This document shows, piece after piece, positions 1 to 8,235 of a DNA stretch of 64,000 nucleotides. The notes beneath the pieces were generated by a model. The model did no database searches, had not been told where the DNA came from, and saw only the letters and a program-made list of their open reading frames with translations. This DNA comes from Streptomyces humicola (GTDB lineage Bacteria > Actinomycetota > Actinomycetes > Streptomycetales > Streptomycetaceae): positions 23,727 to 87,726 of the forward strand of contig NZ_JANFNG010000027.1 in NCBI RefSeq assembly GCF_024436035.1. Direction: 5' to 3'. The position numbers and the translations under genes were made by a program. The first letter of the stretch is position 1, and each line of letters starts with the position of its first letter.

Positions 1-825
1 AGAGGATGGATCCGCGCAGGTGGAGTCCGGCGGTGTAGCTCTCGGGTGTCTTGTCGTAGCGGGTGGCCAGCCCTCTCCATTCCTTGAACCTGTTGATACC
101 GCGTTCGACAGTGTTGCGGTCTTTGTACAGCGTGGCGTCGTGGCTGACCGGGCGGCCGCCGGAGCGTCCCTTCTTCTTGCGGTTGGCGGCCTGATCGGTC
201 TTCTCCGGGATCACCGCCTTGATGTTGCGTCTGCGCAGGTGGGCGCGGTTGGCACGGGACGAATAGGCCTTGTCTCCAGCCGCTGCATCCGGCCGGGTCC
301 TGGGGCGCCCGACCCGCCCGCGCACCTTGATCTTCTCCAGGACAGGGATGAAGCGCGGGCTATCCGCGGCCTGTCCGGCGGTGAGGATGATCGACAGCGG
401 GCGGCAGCGCCGCTCGACGGCGAGGTGGACCTTGCTGGTCAGCCCGCCCCGGGAGCGGGCCAGTTCGGCGGCCCGCAGTCGAGCCCTGCGACGTCGGCGC
501 AGGTCCCGGCGCTGTTCTCGCTCGGGGTCTTCCTGGCCCTCGGGCACCTCGCCTACGGAGTCGCTTTGTTTCTTTGCCGCAGCCCCTTTTCCTCCGCCAC
601 GGCCTTCTCCAGGTCTTCAAGGAGCTCTGGGTCGACCACCATGCCTGCCGCATGGTGATGCGCGCGGGCGACGGTGGAGTCCACGCTGACCAGGCTGAGG
701 TCGATATCGTCGCGGGCTGCCCCCTCGGCGATCATCGCGTCCATGAGGGCCTGGAAGACCTCGTCGCGCGCCCACATCCGGAATCGGTCATAGATCGTCG
801 ACCAGGAGCCATAATGACCGGTCAA
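1..825 (-). pseudogene. IS5-family transposase, two-frame, cut by the window edge
   Basis: The minus strand encodes an IS5-type DDE transposase in two frames. The upstream part (about 825-553) contains the SVDSTVARAHHH segment with the first catalytic Asp. The rest (about 550-1) continues in another frame with GLTSKVHLAVE, GDKAYSSR and the tail DRNTVERGINRFKEWRG, which carries the catalytic Glu. Such a two-frame layout is usual for IS5/IS427 elements that use ribosomal frameshifting. The N-terminal helix region is missing because the gene joins an IS110 fragment at about 821-825, and the end runs off the window. It is probably not a functional element here. Confidence 0.75.
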
Positions 826-1116
826 GACCGACCAGCGCGACGCGAGGCGCCTGGCCAAGCTGCTGCGCCTGGACGAGCTGCCCGGCGTGCGGGTACCGAC
901 ACTGGGTCAAGAAGCCGCCCGGGATCTGATGCGGGCCCGGGAGGATGTCCGGGCGGATCTGATGCGGGCGCGGCACCGGTTGTCCAAGCTGCTGCTGCGG
1001 CACGGCCTGGTCTACAACGGAGGCAAGGCATGGACCGCCGCCCACCACCAGTGGCTGGCCGGCCACCACTTCGAGCAGATTGGGCTGCGCCTGGCCTACG
1101 ACGAGGCGCTCGATTC
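821..1116 (+). pseudogene. IS110-family transposase fragment
   Basis: Reading from 821 gives KTDQRDARRLAKLLRLDEL, then QEAARDLMRAREDVRADLMRAR and RLSKLLLRHGLVYNGGKAWT, the central part of IS110/IS116-type transposases. Both the N-terminal DEDD residues and the C-terminal transposase_20 domain are absent. The fragment is fused head-on to the IS5 remnant at about 821 and stops matching near 1116. Only a dead remnant is claimed. Confidence 0.8.
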
Positions 1117-1137
1117 ACCGACGCCGGATCCGGGCAG

Positions 1138-1350
1138 GACAGCGTCATCTACCGCGCCGAACCCACAGGCTACCGGCTTGCGGCGAGTTCGGCGATGGCG
1201 GCATCGAGTCGGTCCCGGCGCGCGTCGAGGTCCGGGGTATGGTCCCGCCGGATTCGGTCGATCAGGTGCAGGCCAGGGTGCAGTCACTGATCGGCCGATC
1301 GCCGGAACCGGTCGAGTTCGCCCGGATCAAGCTCCATCCTGGACTTCGGG
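1138..1350 (+). pseudogene. Fragments of an HPF/RafH-type ribosome hibernation factor
   Basis: Two pieces of a long hibernation-promotion factor lie here in different frames. Positions about 1138-1185 read DSVIYRAEPTGYRLA, matching the end of the first C-terminal module of the rafH-like gene at 7262-8081. Positions about 1203-1345 read VEVRGMVPPDSVDQVQARVQ and then PEPVEFARIKLHP, an N-terminal S30AE-like segment. The order is scrambled relative to the intact gene (C-terminal piece before N-terminal piece), as expected for rearranged remnants. The first piece preserves the Arg codon that is a stop in the 7.5 kb copy. Confidence 0.6.
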
Positions 1351-1433
1351 AGTCTGCCGGTTTGCCGAACGCGTCATGGCATCCTCCTCACGCCATCACC
1401 TCCAGGCTCACCACGGGACCCGTCGAACAAGCG

Positions 1434-1448
1434 AGGGCCGAAGGTCCT
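1434..1448. promoter_or_regulatory. DevR/OsdR-like palindrome upstream of the sensor kinase gene
   Basis: The 15-mer AGGGCCGAAGGTCCT lies about 240 bp upstream of the kinase start at 1685. It matches 14 of 15 bases of the site at 8177-8191. Its GGGnCnnnnGnCCC-like dyad has the same architecture as the mycobacterial DosR box core. Assignment to a DevR/OsdR regulator is inference. Confidence 0.45.
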
Positions 1449-1684
1449 CGACGGCGGGCGGTCGGCCCATCTGCCTGGATGCACCGGCACAGAGCGTGGG
1501 CGCGGACCCGCCCGGTACGGCTGCCCCGGTGCCATCCAGCGCCGCGCGGAGAGTAGCGGCTGGCAGAAGCGGGCAGCTCTCGGGCCGTGCGGTGGACAGC
1601 CGCGCGTCGGCGGAATGTACTGGATCACGCCCGCCTTTTGGGAACAGGGTTCCTTGAAGCCCTCCGGCAGAGGGGTCAGCGACC

Positions 1685-3403
1685 GTGCCAACAGACGACA
1701 CAAAGGGTCCAGACGATCTGCCCCGCCTGCAGCTCGATGAGCTGCTGGAAGAGCTGCAGGCACGGATCAGCGCCGCACGGAACGCACGGGACCGGATTCA
1801 CCAGCTGCTCCAAGCCGTGCTCTCCGTTGGCCGCGATCTGGATGTCACGCACGTCCTGCGCCGCATCACGCAGGCCGCCGTCGAGCTGGTCGACTGCGAG
1901 TACGGTGCGCTGGGAGTGATCGGTGCGGACGGCAAGCTCGCCCAGTTCGAGCCGGTGGGCGTGACCGAGGAGCAGATACGCCGGATCGAAGCCTTCCCCT
2001 CAGGCCACGGCGTGCTGGGCGAACTGATCCGCGACCCCAAACCGCTGCGCCTGCGCGAGCTGTCCGAGCACCCCGCGTCCTACGGGTTTCCGCCGCACCA
2101 CCCGCCGATGCACTCGTTCCTCGGAGTGCCCGTCCGGGTGCGGGGCGAGGTGTTCGGCAACCTCTACCTCACGCAGAAGCAGCGGGCCGATGAATTCGCC
2201 CCGGAGGACGAGTCCCTGCTCCAGACGCTGGCGGTGGCCGCGGGCGTCGCCATCGAGAACGCGCGGTTGTATCAGGAGACCACCGACCGGCAGCAGTGGC
2301 TGGAGGCAAGCGCCGAGGTCACCCGCCGCCTGCTGTCCGGTGCCGACGAGCACGGCGTGGTCGAACTGATCGCCGAGAGCGCACGGCGGATCCTGTCCGC
2401 GGATCTGGTGCTCCTGGCGCTGCCGGTCAAGGGACGCGACGATCTCAAGGTGGCCCTCGCCTCAGGTATCGATGCAGAGACCCACCGCGGCCTGGTGCTG
2501 CCGCGCCACGGCACCTTCGCGGGGGAGGCCTTCACCGCAGCCAAGCCGGTGACAAGCCTCGACATCGAGCGGGATCCCCGAATCACGGCAGGGCCGCCAC
2601 GCTGGAAGGGGTTGGGGCCCGCAGTCGCGGTACCAATGATCACCGGCGAGGCCGTGCGGGGCGCAGTGATGCTGGCTCGCGCCACGGGCAAGCCCGCGTT
2701 CACTGACGAGGAGACGGCGCCGCTGGCCGGCTTCGCCGGACAGGCAGCGCTGGCGATCGAACTCGCCGAGCACCGCCGGGACGCCGAGCAGATCGCGCTG
2801 CTGGAAGATCGTGATCGTATCGCCCGGGATCTGCACGACCTGGCGATCGAGAAGCTGTTCGACATGGGCATGACGCTGCAGAGCGCGGTTCCTCTCGCTC
2901 AGCATCCGGAGCTCCGGGAGCGGTTGCTGCGGACGGTGGACGAGATGGACGAAACGATCAAGACCATCCGCTCGACGATCTACGGGCTCCGGGCGCACCA
3001 GCGTCGGCCCGGACGGTCGCGGCTACGAGAACGCGCATCCAAGACGGTCGAGAAGGCCGCGGCGACCCTGGGCTTCGCCCCTTCCCTGAGCGTCGAGGGG
3101 CCCCTCGATACCGAGGTGCCGCCGTCGCTGGTGGAGGACGTGACGGCAGTACTGGACGAGGCACTGTCGGACATCGCGCGGCACACGCACGCACACACAG
3201 CCGATGTCCGCCTCACCGTTGATTCCGGTGAGGTGAAGCTAACGGTAACGGACGACGGAGTGGGCATCCCTCCCGGCGACCGACGCGACAGGTCCAGACA
3301 TCTCGCCGAGCGAGCAGCCGAGCTCGGGGGCGAATTGATCATCGACGCCCCGCCCGGCGGAGGCACACGAGTGACCTGGCACGCCCCCCTTCCCACACGA
3401 TGA
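1685..3403 (+). CDS. DosS/OsdK-like GAF-GAF sensor histidine kinase
   Basis: This 572-residue cytosolic protein starts at GTG 1685, preceded by AGAGGGG. GAF-A spans about residues 40-195 and contains GFPPHHPPMHSFLGVP (His138, His139, His143), matching the segment that carries the haem ligand in mycobacterial DosS/DosT. GAF-B spans about 205-360. The HisKA_3 phosphoacceptor is His384 in RDLHDL. The C-terminal HATPase has DDGVGIP. Two features are unusual: the N-box Asn is replaced by Asp496 (EALSDIARH), and the usual GLxNL segment reads SRHLAERA. In DosS-type systems such kinases sense redox, O2, NO or CO and phosphorylate DevR/OsdR. No response regulator gene is adjacent or elsewhere in the window. 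A DevR-like box lies upstream, suggesting autoregulation. The family call is secure; kinase activity is uncertain. Confidence 0.88.
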   Translation: MPTDDTKGPDDLPRLQLDELLEELQARISAARNARDRIHQLLQAVLSVGRDLDVTHVLRRITQAAVELVDCEYGALGVIGADGKLAQFEPVGVTEEQIRRIEAFPSGHGVLGELIRDPKPLRLRELSEHPASYGFPPHHPPMHSFLGVPVRVRGEVFGNLYLTQKQRADEFAPEDESLLQTLAVAAGVAIENARLYQETTDRQQWLEASAEVTRRLLSGADEHGVVELIAESARRILSADLVLLALPVKGRDDLKVALASGIDAETHRGLVLPRHGTFAGEAFTAAKPVTSLDIERDPRITAGPPRWKGLGPAVAVPMITGEAVRGAVMLARATGKPAFTDEETAPLAGFAGQAALAIELAEHRRDAEQIALLEDRDRIARDLHDLAIEKLFDMGMTLQSAVPLAQHPELRERLLRTVDEMDETIKTIRSTIYGLRAHQRRPGRSRLRERASKTVEKAAATLGFAPSLSVEGPLDTEVPPSLVEDVTAVLDEALSDIARHTHAHTADVRLTVDSGEVKLTVTDDGVGIPPGDRRDRSRHLAERAAELGGELIIDAPPGGGTRVTWHAPLPTR

Positions 3404-3473
3404 CGCGCCTGGTCTACCCGGGTCGGCCGATATCGCGGCGGCAATTGCGCTGCACAGTTCTCCGCGACGGTGG

Positions 3474-5624
3474 TCAGAAGGCACAAGTGTGTCCGCTGCA
3501 GCCGCCACTGTACTCGTCGTGGATCTTCACCGTGGCTCCTGGCGCGGTGCCGGGGTCGGCCAGGGTGAGGACCTGGCCGGGGCGGGCTCCGTAGCGGTAG
3601 ACGGTGATGCCTTTCACCCTGGCCTGCCAGGCTGCCAGGTAGATCGCGCGGATGTCTGCCGCCGTGGCCTGTTCCGGCAGGTTGATGGTCTTGGCGACCG
3701 CCGCGTCGACGTGGCGTTGCACAGCGGCCTGCATCTTCAGATGCCACTCGGGCGGTATCTCCAGGGCGGTCACGAACGCGGTACGCACATCGGGGGGAAC
3801 GTGCGGGATCTGGCGTACCATGCCTGTACGGTCGAGCTCGGCCCTGAGCTGGTCGGACCAGAACCCCCGGTCCCGCGCCAGGCGTTCGAAGTGAGGGTTC
3901 ACCTCGGGAAGCTGGCGGCCGAGGATGTGACGCACGTAGGACAGGGCGAACATCGGCTCGATCCCCGAGGTGGTTCCGGCGATGAGCGAGATGGTGCCGG
4001 TCGGGGCGATGGAGGTGAGCTGGGCGTTGCGCAGGGGCCTGGTGCCTTGCCCTGCGTAGCGGCTGTGCTGGTAGAGCGGGAAGGGGCCGCGCTGGGCGGC
4101 GAGTTCGGCGGAAGCCTGGTGGGCTTCCTTCTCGATGACCGCCAGTACGCGGCCGGCGAGGCGGATGGCCGGCTCGGAGTCGTAGGGGATCCCCAGGACG
4201 GCCAGCAACTCGGCCAGCCCCATCACGCCAAGGCCGACCTTGCGGGAGTCGTGCGCCGGGCGCTCCAGCTCGCGGATGGGGTAGCGGCTGACATCGATGA
4301 CGTCGTCGAGGAACCGCACCGCCAGCCATACAGCCGCACGCAGGCGCTCGAAGTCGACCTGGCCGCCGGATATGAAGCGGGCCAGGTTGAGCGATGCGAG
4401 GTTGCAGGACTCATACGGCAGGAGCGGCACCTCTCCGCAGGGGTTGGTCGCCTCGATGCGCCCGGAGGAGGGCAGCGGGTTGGCCTGGTTGATCCGATCG
4501 AGGAACAGCAGGCCGGGATCTCCACTGCGCCAGGCCGCCCGGCAGATCCGGTCGAAGAGCTCCGTCGCGTCGATGCGTGCCACCGCTTTGCCGGTGCGCG
4601 GGTTCACCAGGCGGTGCCCGGTGCCGCGGAGCACTGCCCGCATGAAGCGGTCGGAGACCGCCACCGACACGTTGAAGTGCTCCAGCCCACCCGCGGCCTT
4701 GGCTTGGACGAAGTCGACGATGTCGGGGTGCGATACGTCCAGTACGGCCATGGAGGCCCCGCGACGTCGTCCTCCCTGTGCCAGGACGTCTGCGGCTGCG
4801 TCGAATACGGACAGGAACGACACTGGGCCGCTGGCGGCTCCTCCCGTACTGGCAACGGCATCGCCACGCGGGCGCAACCGTGAGAAGGAGTAGCCGGTTC
4901 CTGCGCCGGCCTGGTGCAACAGGGCGGCGTGCCCGAGCGTGCCGAAGATCGAAACGAGCGAGTCCTCGAGCGGGAGCACCACGCATCCGGACAGCAGCCC
5001 CAGGCTCGTCCCCGCATTCATCAGCGTCGGAGAGTTGGGCAGGAACTCCAGCCGGCGCAGTGAACGGGAGAACGCCTCCACCCAGCGCTGCGCCGACCCC
5101 GGTGACCACGCCTCCTCCGCCTGCGCAACATGACGGGCGACGCGGTCCATCATCTCCCCAGTCGACTCGGCGACCCTTCCGTGGTCATCTCGCAGCAGAT
5201 AACGCTCTTTGAGCACGGCAACCGCGCTCAATGGCAATTTGAGGTCATCTCGCACGCCGAGGAGCAGCTTCGCGCGGCGCAGCTCAGCGTGCTCGCGGCG
5301 GTAGACGATGAATGCGCGGGCCACGTCCGCGAAGCCGCCCCGCATAAGCGCCTGTTCGACGGCATCTTGGATGTCTTCCACCCCGGGTGGGCGGCTGCCG
5401 AAGCGTCTGGCCAGCTCGGTACTGATGGCCGCGGTCACCGTGGCGGGCAACGACGGGTCGCGCCGCCCGACTTCGCAGGCCGCCCGGGAGATTGCCGCTT
5501 CGATCCGGCCAGGATCGAATCCGACGATCGCTCCGTCGCGTTGCCGCAGCCGAGGGGGTGTCGCGGCTTCCGACCAAGAGTGACCTTTGGGCTTCGTGAT
5601 TGTCTTCTGCTGCCGGCGAACCAT
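3474..5624 (-). CDS. nrdJ: Adenosylcobalamin-dependent (class II) ribonucleotide reductase
   Basis: This 716-residue enzyme reduces ribonucleotides to deoxyribonucleotides without oxygen, using B12. An ATP-cone-like segment occupies about residues 25-115. The catalytic barrel follows with LPNSPTLMNAG, LLSGCVVLPLEDS (redox Cys), ATNPCGEVPLLPYESCNLAS (thiyl-radical Cys and Glu) and APTGTISLIAGTTSGIEP. The C-terminus ends in CSGHTC, the shuttle cysteine pair. It is the compact form, shorter than the roughly 950-residue Streptomyces housekeeping NrdJ. It is last in the minus-strand run rafH-avidin-hsp20-DUF2267-nrdJ, 38 nt after the DUF2267 gene. The setting suggests dNTP supply for repair during hypoxia. 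ATG 5624 is used. No cobalamin riboswitch is recognisable just upstream. Confidence 0.92.
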   Translation of the reverse strand: MVRRQQKTITKPKGHSWSEAATPPRLRQRDGAIVGFDPGRIEAAISRAACEVGRRDPSLPATVTAAISTELARRFGSRPPGVEDIQDAVEQALMRGGFADVARAFIVYRREHAELRRAKLLLGVRDDLKLPLSAVAVLKERYLLRDDHGRVAESTGEMMDRVARHVAQAEEAWSPGSAQRWVEAFSRSLRRLEFLPNSPTLMNAGTSLGLLSGCVVLPLEDSLVSIFGTLGHAALLHQAGAGTGYSFSRLRPRGDAVASTGGAASGPVSFLSVFDAAADVLAQGGRRRGASMAVLDVSHPDIVDFVQAKAAGGLEHFNVSVAVSDRFMRAVLRGTGHRLVNPRTGKAVARIDATELFDRICRAAWRSGDPGLLFLDRINQANPLPSSGRIEATNPCGEVPLLPYESCNLASLNLARFISGGQVDFERLRAAVWLAVRFLDDVIDVSRYPIRELERPAHDSRKVGLGVMGLAELLAVLGIPYDSEPAIRLAGRVLAVIEKEAHQASAELAAQRGPFPLYQHSRYAGQGTRPLRNAQLTSIAPTGTISLIAGTTSGIEPMFALSYVRHILGRQLPEVNPHFERLARDRGFWSDQLRAELDRTGMVRQIPHVPPDVRTAFVTALEIPPEWHLKMQAAVQRHVDAAVAKTINLPEQATAADIRAIYLAAWQARVKGITVYRYGARPGQVLTLADPGTAPGATVKIHDEYSGGCSGHTCAF

Positions 5625-5662
5625 TGCGTCAGCTTCCCGGCCGAGTAGATTGCGTGGCGTGT

Positions 5663-6091
5663 CTACGGTTCGGCGGACAGCAGCTCGCGCACATCGTGCG
5701 GAAGTGCCTTGAAAACTTCGTCGAGTTCACCCTTGGACAACTGGTGGTGCATAGCGGTGGTGACGGCTCGGGCCGCGCCTTCCACCTCGGATTCGCTGAG
5801 CGAGGACTCATGCGCGAACCGCCTCACGTAGGCCTTCCGGTCGTACTTCACCGGTACGCCGCTGGGGTCCCAGCCGTCGTAGTACACACCGCGCAGGAGC
5901 ACCGGCAACTGGGCACCGAGTTTCGCGGCGACATCCACCGGTAGCCGGTCGCGCAGGGTGTGCAGCCAGGCGCGCATGATGCGGTACGCGCGATGGCGGT
6001 CGGCATTCCCCGAGGTCTTCTCCACTTCGGCCAGCCAGGTGTTGGCGGTCTGGATGGTGTGGTCGAATGCTGGGAGTCCGGTAGTAGGCAT
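5663..6091 (-). CDS. DUF2267 family protein
   Basis: This 142-residue protein starts at ATG 6091 behind GGAGAAG (5-9 nt away); the frame is open further upstream but lacks a comparable ribosome site. It resembles DUF2267, small helical proteins common in actinobacterial stress islands and of unknown biochemistry. Visible family features are HTIQTANTWLAEVEKTSG near the start, RAYRIMRAWLHTLRDRLPVDVAAKLGAQLP in the middle, the aromatic stretch LLRGVYYDGWDPSG, and a DUF2267-type C-terminal segment ending in LPHDVRELL. It has no signal peptide or membrane segment. It lies between hsp20 and nrdJ in one transcriptional direction, so co-regulation with hypoxia genes is likely. No function is assigned. 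Confidence 0.8.
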   Translation of the reverse strand: MPTTGLPAFDHTIQTANTWLAEVEKTSGNADRHRAYRIMRAWLHTLRDRLPVDVAAKLGAQLPVLLRGVYYDGWDPSGVPVKYDRKAYVRRFAHESSLSESEVEGAARAVTTAMHHQLSKGELDEVFKALPHDVRELLSAEP

Positions 6092-6307
6092 CGGCTTCTC
6101 CTCTTCGTCTTCGTCCGATCTGCGGTGGACACGAGGATCACTGTCTGAAGGGCCGCCCGCCGGGTCGGTGGGCCTCTTTGGCAGGGCACTCCGGTTCTGC
6201 GGCCCTTCGGTGGGAGCCCGGGCAGCGCGGGGAACGCGATCGAGGGCCGGCGACCGGGCCGCTCGTGAGCCCAGCGCCAGGCCCTGCACGAACCCTGTCA
6301 TTCGCGG

Positions 6308-6736
6308 TCAGCCGACCTGGCCGATCGGGATGTGGCGGGCGGAGGGTGCGACCTCGCTGAGGGGAGCCTTGACGGTGAGGATGCCCTTGTCGTAATGGGC
6401 GGTGATGTCCTCCTCCTTGATCCCGTCGGGAAGGGGGATGCTGCGCGTGAAAGAGCCGTAGTGGAACTCGCAACGCCGCTTGTCCTTCTCCTCTTCGGTG
6501 CGCTCGGCGCTGATGGTGAGCACGCCGTGCTCGAAAGTGATCTCCACGTCCTTGGCGGGGTCGATGCCGGGCAGTTCGGCCCGCACCACATAGGTGCCGT
6601 CTTCCTGGTACTCCTCGACGTGGATGAAGTGCGTCTGCGGGGCGAAGGCCCGGATGATGGGGAACAGGTCCACCACGCCGGCGAGTTCCGGGTGGCGGTT
6701 CATGAACGGGGTCGTCCTGCGTTCCATGGCGGTCAT
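6308..6736 (-). CDS. Hsp20/alpha-crystallin small heat shock protein (HspX-like)
   Basis: This 142-residue chaperone starts at ATG 6736, with GGAGG 7 nt upstream (an internal ATG follows three codons later). The alpha-crystallin domain spans about residues 45-135, from YVVRAELPGIDPAKDVEITF through HYGSFTRSIPLPDGI to the conserved GILTVKAPL. Length and layout resemble Mycobacterium HspX/Acr, a member of the DosR regulon that holds unfolding proteins in dormant cells. It sits 73 nt downstream of the avidin-like gene on the same strand. A second, more diverged Hsp20 lies at 15605-16087, and a third exists as a remnant at 20605-20735. Confidence 0.93.
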   Translation of the reverse strand: MTAMERRTTPFMNRHPELAGVVDLFPIIRAFAPQTHFIHVEEYQEDGTYVVRAELPGIDPAKDVEITFEHGVLTISAERTEEEKDKRRCEFHYGSFTRSIPLPDGIKEEDITAHYDKGILTVKAPLSEVAPSARHIPIGQVG

Positions 6737-6809
6737 CGGGACCTCCAGGTGATTGCGTTGCGGGGTTGGGCCGTTTGCTGGTGTTGCGCTCGTGCGCGCC
6801 GGGGCGGAG

Positions 6810-7265
6810 TCATCGGGTCGGCATAGCGGTCGTGTCTGCCGGATGGTCGGCGGGTTCGGACAGCGTGCCCAGCCGGATGTGGAGCGCGGCCTGATCGAGC
6901 TCGGGCACCTGGCGTGTGAAGGTGTCCTGGCCGACGGTGGTGCATTCCCAGGCGTTGGTCTCGGTCGCGACGGTGGTGAGCAGCCAGGTGGCGTAGATCC
7001 GTTCGTCGCCGCCGTCGTCGAGGTACATGCCGTTCCAGCTGGTGACGGACTCGGCGTCGCTGCGGTCGTTGTGCCAGGCGACCGTCCAGCCCAGGACGGT
7101 TCCGTAGCCGGGTCGTGTGGTCGTCTCGTACCGGCCCACCAGCGCGTACGGGCCGGCCGAGTGGCCCGTGGCTGAGACGTACGTACCGATGATGCCGCCG
7201 AGCGGGTCGGTCGTCATGCGCATGTGGGAGCCGAGTTCGTTGTACCAGTCGCCTGCGACGTTCAT
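6810..7265 (-). CDS. Cytosolic avidin/streptavidin-family protein
   Basis: This 151-residue protein matches streptavidin along its whole barrel: DWYNELGS, GTYVSATG, LGWTVAWHN, SVTSWNGMY, ATWLLTT, TNAWECTTVGQDTF. By alignment, the biotin-binding residues of streptavidin are kept: Asn9 (N23), Ser13 (S27), Tyr29 (Y43), Ser31 (S45), Trp64 (W79), Ser73 (S88), Thr75 (T90), Trp77 (W92), Trp94 (W108), Trp106 (W120) and Asp114 (D128). The exception is His35 at the N49 position. Unlike streptavidin there is no signal peptide, since the barrel begins within five residues of ATG 7265. The ATG overlaps the stop of the rafH-like frame (ATGA), suggesting translational coupling, and hsp20 follows. A roughly 35-residue polar tail follows the barrel. 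Intracellular biotin binding is inferred. Confidence 0.9.
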   Translation of the reverse strand: MNVAGDWYNELGSHMRMTTDPLGGIIGTYVSATGHSAGPYALVGRYETTTRPGYGTVLGWTVAWHNDRSDAESVTSWNGMYLDDGGDERIYATWLLTTVATETNAWECTTVGQDTFTRQVPELDQAALHIRLGTLSEPADHPADTTAMPTR

Positions 7266-8081
7266 GGTGGCTTCTCTTCCTGCTGCTCGACGGGGGTGAC
7301 CAGCCCGTAGCACCCGTCGTAGCGGTGGTAGAGGACGTTGCCTCGCCCGGTGGCATCGGCGAAAAAGACAAACGGGTACCCGCTCGTCTCCAGCCACCGC
7401 TTCGCCTGCTCCAGGGTCATCGCGCGGGCCGGGATGGTGCTGAGGGTCAGCGGCACGGCACGCGGGCCGAGGCCGTCCGGCGGGGTGCCGACCTGGGCGA
7501 GTCAGTAGCCGGTCGGCCCGGCCCGGTAGATGACGCTGTCGCGTCCGGTGTCGAGGTCGGTGAACAGGTGGAAGTCGTAGTCCATCGCCTCCATCTCGAA
7601 GGCTGCCTCGTCCGGCGTCTCCCGGGCCAGGGAGAAGGACTTGTGCCGCACCACGCGCCGCTCCTCGACAGGACGCGGGTAGAAATCGGGCCGGTGCGCG
7701 GATTCGCTTGCGTGGCGCCACCTCGTGCGCCGCGGCCTCCGGCACGCCGCCCCGCCGCGCCTCCCAGTCCCGGCTCAGCCGCGCGAGCCGGTGCTCCAGC
7801 CGGTCGCGCAGCAGGTTGACCGCCTCCGGCATCGACGGAGCGGCCACGTGAGCCCGCGCCGGCCGGCCGTTGACATCCAGATTGGCCTGCGCCATCGCCG
7901 ACCTGCGCACGGCCGGGTCCCGTCCCTGGGTGAGCTTCACCCTCGCAAACAGCACGGGCTCATGGGCTCGGCCGGCAACCGCCAACACCTTGGTTCGCGC
8001 GTCCTCCACGCACTCCGGCGGGACGTCTCCTTGGACCTTCACCTGGATCTCGGGGGCTTGCTGGGTGGCCGAACGGTTCAT
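7262..8081 (-). pseudogene. RafH/HPF-type ribosome hibernation factor, frameshifted and with a stop
   Basis: The original protein started at ATG 8081 (GGAGGAG just upstream) with an S30AE domain (IQVKVQGDVPPECVEDAR, FARVKLTQGRDP). Two C-terminal modules followed: VRHKSFSLARETPDEAAFEM to DSVIYRAGPTGY, then TLEQAKRWLETSGYPFVFF to LYHRYDGCYGLVTP. Two lesions are visible. An extra G near 7720 (GAGGTGG where GAGTGG would read HEWRH) shifts the frame. A TGA at about 7504-7506 replaces the CGA expected from the paralogous GYRLA fragment near 1180. DosR-controlled RafH/RafS proteins stabilise idle ribosomes in hypoxic mycobacteria. The gene heads the minus-strand operon and its end overlaps the avidin start. 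Sequencing error remains possible. Confidence 0.75.
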
Positions 8082-8176
8082 GCTCTCCTCCCGCATCTCC
8101 ATCGCTGCGCGATCACTACGGACTGGTTTCCTCCGACGCTTTCCTTCCACGATCACGCGTGGCGGCCGGTTGTTGG

Positions 8177-8191
8177 AGGGCCGAAGGTCCC
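8177..8191. promoter_or_regulatory. DevR/OsdR-like palindrome, copy 1 of the divergent promoter region
   Basis: AGGGCCGAAGGTCCC lies about 96 bp upstream of the rafH start (8081) and about 142 bp upstream of the ftsH start (8333). It is nearly identical to the site at 1434-1448. The regulator assignment is inference. Confidence 0.5.
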
Positions 8192-8235
8192 CGCTGAGGG
8201 GAACTGCGTCCCGCCCTGGCCGGATGGTCCTCTGC

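Noticed and set aside
2980..4329. 449-residue minus-strand frame spanning the kinase and nrdJ ends
   Set aside because: Mixture of shadows over two genes on opposite strands.
5625..5662. Cobalamin riboswitch before nrdJ
   Set aside because: Only 38 nt separate nrdJ from the upstream gene and no conserved B12-box-like structure is visible.
6199..6213. GGCCCTTCGGTGGGA as another DevR-like box
   Set aside because: Only one half matches; the dyad is broken and it lies inside the operon.
6810..8156. Single 448-residue protein joining S30AE and avidin parts
   Set aside because: The join exists only because of a frameshift in the rafH-like gene; the middle part is meaningless and the avidin gene has its own start and ribosome site.
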